Of a stretch of DNA of 64,000 nucleotides, positions 61,593-64,000 are shown one piece after another (position 1 is the stretch's first letter; each line of letters starts with the position of its first letter). The notes beneath the pieces are model-generated. The model was not told the DNA's origin. It made no database searches and worked only from the letters and a program-made list of their open reading frames with translations. The stretch lies in NCBI GenBank assembly GCA_009746045.1, contig RPFO01000418.1:394501-458500 (forward strand), written 5' to 3'. Both the position numbers and the translations under genes were made by a program. The stretch comes from Mesostigma viride. Lineage: Eukaryota > Streptophyta > Mesostigmatophyceae > Mesostigmatales > Mesostigmataceae.

Positions 61593-62757
61593 ATGTCGCA
61601 CCGTGCGAGCATGATGAGGATGCAAGGTCGCCAGGCACGCCACGGTCAACCTTCCCGCCAATTTACCAGCCTCACACGCCTCCTGGCCCGCCTTGAGCGG
61701 GATGAGGCCCAGTCGACACGCCGGCGACCCCAGCCAGGACGGAGACGACGCATATCCGCCCTGAAAGAAAGACTCCATGCGTTGACAAGCATTAACCCCA
61801 ATCGCCACCCTCCCCCTCCCCCCCCACCCCCACCCCCACCCCCACCTCCAGCACTACCCTTCTCCACCCCCACCCCAACCCCCACCCCCCCGCTAATAGG
61901 GCAACGGCCCATTCTTGGTATTGCAAGCTTTAATAATGTGCGCACCCTCCCTGCAGATCCTTCTACTACGAGCGGCGGCACCCCAGCACGCCAACGCGTC
62001 GACGAGCTGCATGATCGCCTTGTGCGCCGACAACAAGATCGCTGTCCTCGGGGTCCAGGAGCACCGACGCACCGTTGACCCTAGCTCAGCACGGGGTCAA
62101 CGGTCTGCTGGCCGACGACCTGCGTGCGGGCTGGCGGTTCCACTATGGTGGCGGCGACGCGCCGGGTCAAGGTGGTGTGGGCCTCTTGTGCTCGCCGGCA
62201 GCATCAGAGCAGCTCCAGCCCATCGTGCTGCGGTCCCCGCGTGTGCTAGTGGCCACTTTTTCGGCCACTGAGGGCCATTCCCACCACACGCTAACCGTTA
62301 TCGTGGGATATGCACCACATGCGGGTCGAGCTCAGGCGGAACGTGAGGCCTTCTTCAACGCCCTCAAGGAGGAGGAGGCCAACATCCCAGCTCGGCACTT
62401 CCTGGTTATGCTGCTCGACGCCAACGCCACGCTGCCAATTGGCACAGGGGGTGCTCAGTACTCCCCAACCAACACGACAGCCAACGGTATAACACGCCTT
62501 TATTTGCGAATCTGCCGGCAGAATCTGCGCTGGTTGCATGCAATGCTTCTTTCGCACGCCCCGCTGAGCAGCTTGCCACTTTTTTGGGGCCGTCGGATCG
62601 GGTGGTGTGCCTTGACTATATCTGCGTACGTCGGGCTCAGCGCCCCTCAGTTATAATTGTCGATGCTCGCGTCCTGCAAGATTCTGTCAGCACGGTGGAA
62701 TCTGATCACCGTTTTTACATCCCGGCTGACTGCCGGCTGCGAAAGATCTACACCTGA
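61593..62757 (+). pseudogene. LINE D ORF2, APE-type endonuclease domain, frameshifted
   Basis: After an Arg-rich start and a C-rich/poly-Pro stretch (61805-61890), the endonuclease motifs appear in order: ILGIASFNNVRTL (Asn), DNKIAVLGVQEHRR (catalytic Glu; another frame), GGGDAPGQGGVGLLCSP, LTVIVGYAPH, FLVMLLDANATLP (Asp/Asn), then RVVCLDYICV and VESDHRFYIP with the catalytic Asp-His. Frames change near 62025, 62085 and 62480. A stop at 62755-62757 follows. It would nick target DNA for reverse transcription if intact. Confidence 0.72.
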
Positions 62758-63446
62758 TTCATAATAGACCATTATGAACAGTGGTCGCTATATTAATCTA
62801 AGCAATCCACACCATGAATAGTATGGACGATAACTAATCTAACATAATTAACCTGCCGCAGTTGACCCTGGCCGGTTCAAGCCCGAGGTGTTGCAACCTC
62901 GTGGGAAGCTGGGCGAAATGCCTTCCGAGGTACATGTAGCATTTACGACAGGAATTCAGGACCATGCATTTCCTAAACCCGCGGGCGTGACCCAGCCGGA
63001 AAGAGAAAGAGACTAACTCAATGCATTTCATTCATTCCGGGGGTGACAATGGTGAACGTTCCCACGCACTATTATTAACCTTGGCGGCTCACGGCGTCGC
63101 CAAGCAGTGCCAAGCAGCACTGCTTGGACGCATGGTCAACCGAGATCTCTAGCCCCTAAATGGGCAGAAATACTGCCGATGCATCGGCTGTAACTTCACA
63201 ATTTTGCAAACCAGATGCCATCCAACCCACCCATATCCAATGGCTGTCCTTGGGGGCCAAGCATGTCCATGAGTTGCCCTTCGGGTTGGTATATCACAAC
63301 CTTACATATATTTTAAAAATATAATTACTTACAGCAGAGTAAAATCACTCAAACCAAAGCAAACGCCCAGCTATAAACCTATATACAGAGCCATGTCAAA
63401 GCTCTATACTACGATAAGACCAATGGAAACGCCTAACGGGAGGAAC
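62758..63446. other. Spacer with nothing recognised
   Basis: No ORF with family motifs. The stretch is AT-richer than the flanking element sequence (63290-63400). Confidence 0.5.
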
Positions 63447-63983
63447 CTAATAGCCCTGCTGCACCGCAAAATCAGCCCGCGTACGGCGGAGCATGATGTC
63501 AGCCATGGCCCGAGTCAGCGCCACCGACAAGCGCTGACGCCAATATGACGTCCAGGTCCGCGCCGACCATGGGGCCCGCTGGCCCTCCAGGTCCAGCCGG
63601 TCCTCCCGGAGCCGGCAACACTCCTTGAAGAAGGCGGAGGTCAGGGGCCCCATGGCCCCAAACTCCTCCAGGACAAAGGGCACCACACGATGGTGCCCGA
63701 CGTCGCCGTAGGCCAGGAGCTTGGCCCGCTCCGCCCGGTCCGCCGTGTAACCTGCCGTGAGGGAGGCCCCAGCCACGTGGCTAAGAGCCAAGGGCCGCGC
63801 CACCGAAACGTCAATAAGCAGATGCCGGCCACCCCCCTCAAAGTCCAGCACCACGATGTCAGGCCGGTGGTTGGGGGAATAGAAGGCAGCGCCATCCGCA
63901 TCCTCGGACCGGATGTTCGCGTGGGGGAAAACCGACCGAATCATGGCGAGCACCACCGTCAGGAGGACAGTGTGCAAATACAA
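63447..63983 (-). CDS. C-terminal part of a protein with a restriction-endonuclease-like fold (retroelement-associated), partial at window edge
   Basis: About 178 codons run to a stop at 63447; the true start probably lies right of the window, because the frame opens with TTG. The block NHRPDIVVLDFEGGGRHLLI DVSVARP resembles the PD-(D/E)XK core. AERAKLLAYGDVGHHRVVPF VLEEFGAMGP follows, a pattern known from C-termini of retroelement polyproteins. The tail is Arg-rich. Function is inferred, and it could be a domesticated or decayed element protein. It points toward LINE D, end to end. Confidence 0.5.
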   Translation of the reverse strand: MYLHTVLLTVVLAMIRSVFPHANIRSEDADGAAFYSPNHRPDIVVLDFEGGGRHLLIDVSVARPLALSHVAGASLTAGYTADRAERAKLLAYGDVGHHRVVPFVLEEFGAMGPLTSAFFKECCRLREDRLDLEGQRAPWSARTWTSYWRQRLSVALTRAMADIMLRRTRADFAVQQGY

Positions 63984-64000
63984 ATACCAATTCTGATTCT

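Larger units (their letters stand above)
60166..62757 (+). mobile_element. LINE family D copy: broken ORF1 and endonuclease part of ORF2
   Basis: ORF1 (60166-61512) and the start of ORF2 (61593-62757) lie in order on the plus strand. ORF2 ends after the APE-type endonuclease; the reverse transcriptase is missing. About 80 bp separates the two ORFs. Confidence 0.75.

Overview
The window looks like nuclear DNA of a green alga with flagella and a chloroplast. It carries an axonemal outer-arm dynein chain, the thylakoid insertase ALB3, a chloroplast-type D-enzyme (GH77) and a plastid-type FKBP isomerase. Exons are GC-rich, introns are long and packed with minisatellites, and LINE-type retroelements are dense. 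A chlorophyte of prasinophyte grade (for example Pyramimonadales) would fit, but the species cannot be proven from sequence alone.

Layout. 1-7184 (+): 3' part of a dynein intermediate chain gene (8 exons seen). 7185-20900: intergenic repeat belt holding a LINE family A copy (ORF1 plus the 3' end of ORF2), a diverged ORF1-only element, hAT transposase remnants, a LINE family B copy and several LINE 3' ends. 20923-29904 (+): ALB3 (8 exons, 514 aa). 29905-44700: second belt, including a LINE B split by a 2 kb TTAA-flanked DNA element, LINE A split by LINE C, an ORF1-only element with an intact 459-aa ORF, and a LINE C inside a (GATG)n array. 44726-45400 (-): single-exon FKBP isomerase. 46052-54687 (+): D-enzyme whose last exons encode a thioredoxin/PDI domain with CKHC, divergent from the FKBP gene. 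54990-64000: third belt of nested LINE A/B, an ORF1-only element, a CACTA-like MITE, a broken LINE D and a nuclease-like ORF at the edge.

Three points stand out. (1) The D-enzyme and a redox-active thioredoxin fold appear to be one protein, because a single exon bridges the two domains. (2) At least 12 of the 20 introns seen contain tandem or decayed copies of the adjoining exon edge (donor or acceptor side), and 19 of 20 introns are phase 0. Intron growth by duplication of splice junctions would explain the duplications. (3) The mobile elements form a legible nested stratigraphy with exact target duplications. They include ORF1-only retroelements that share the 5' UTR and ORF1 of a full LINE, and LINE 3' ends that share a small hairpin followed by a (TTAA)n or AT-rich tail instead of poly-A.

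ALB3, the D-enzyme and the FKBP are all plausible plastid proteins, for thylakoid protein insertion, starch/maltose metabolism and protein folding. The dynein chain belongs to the flagellum. No rRNA gene, intact tRNA gene, CRISPR array or virus was recognised.
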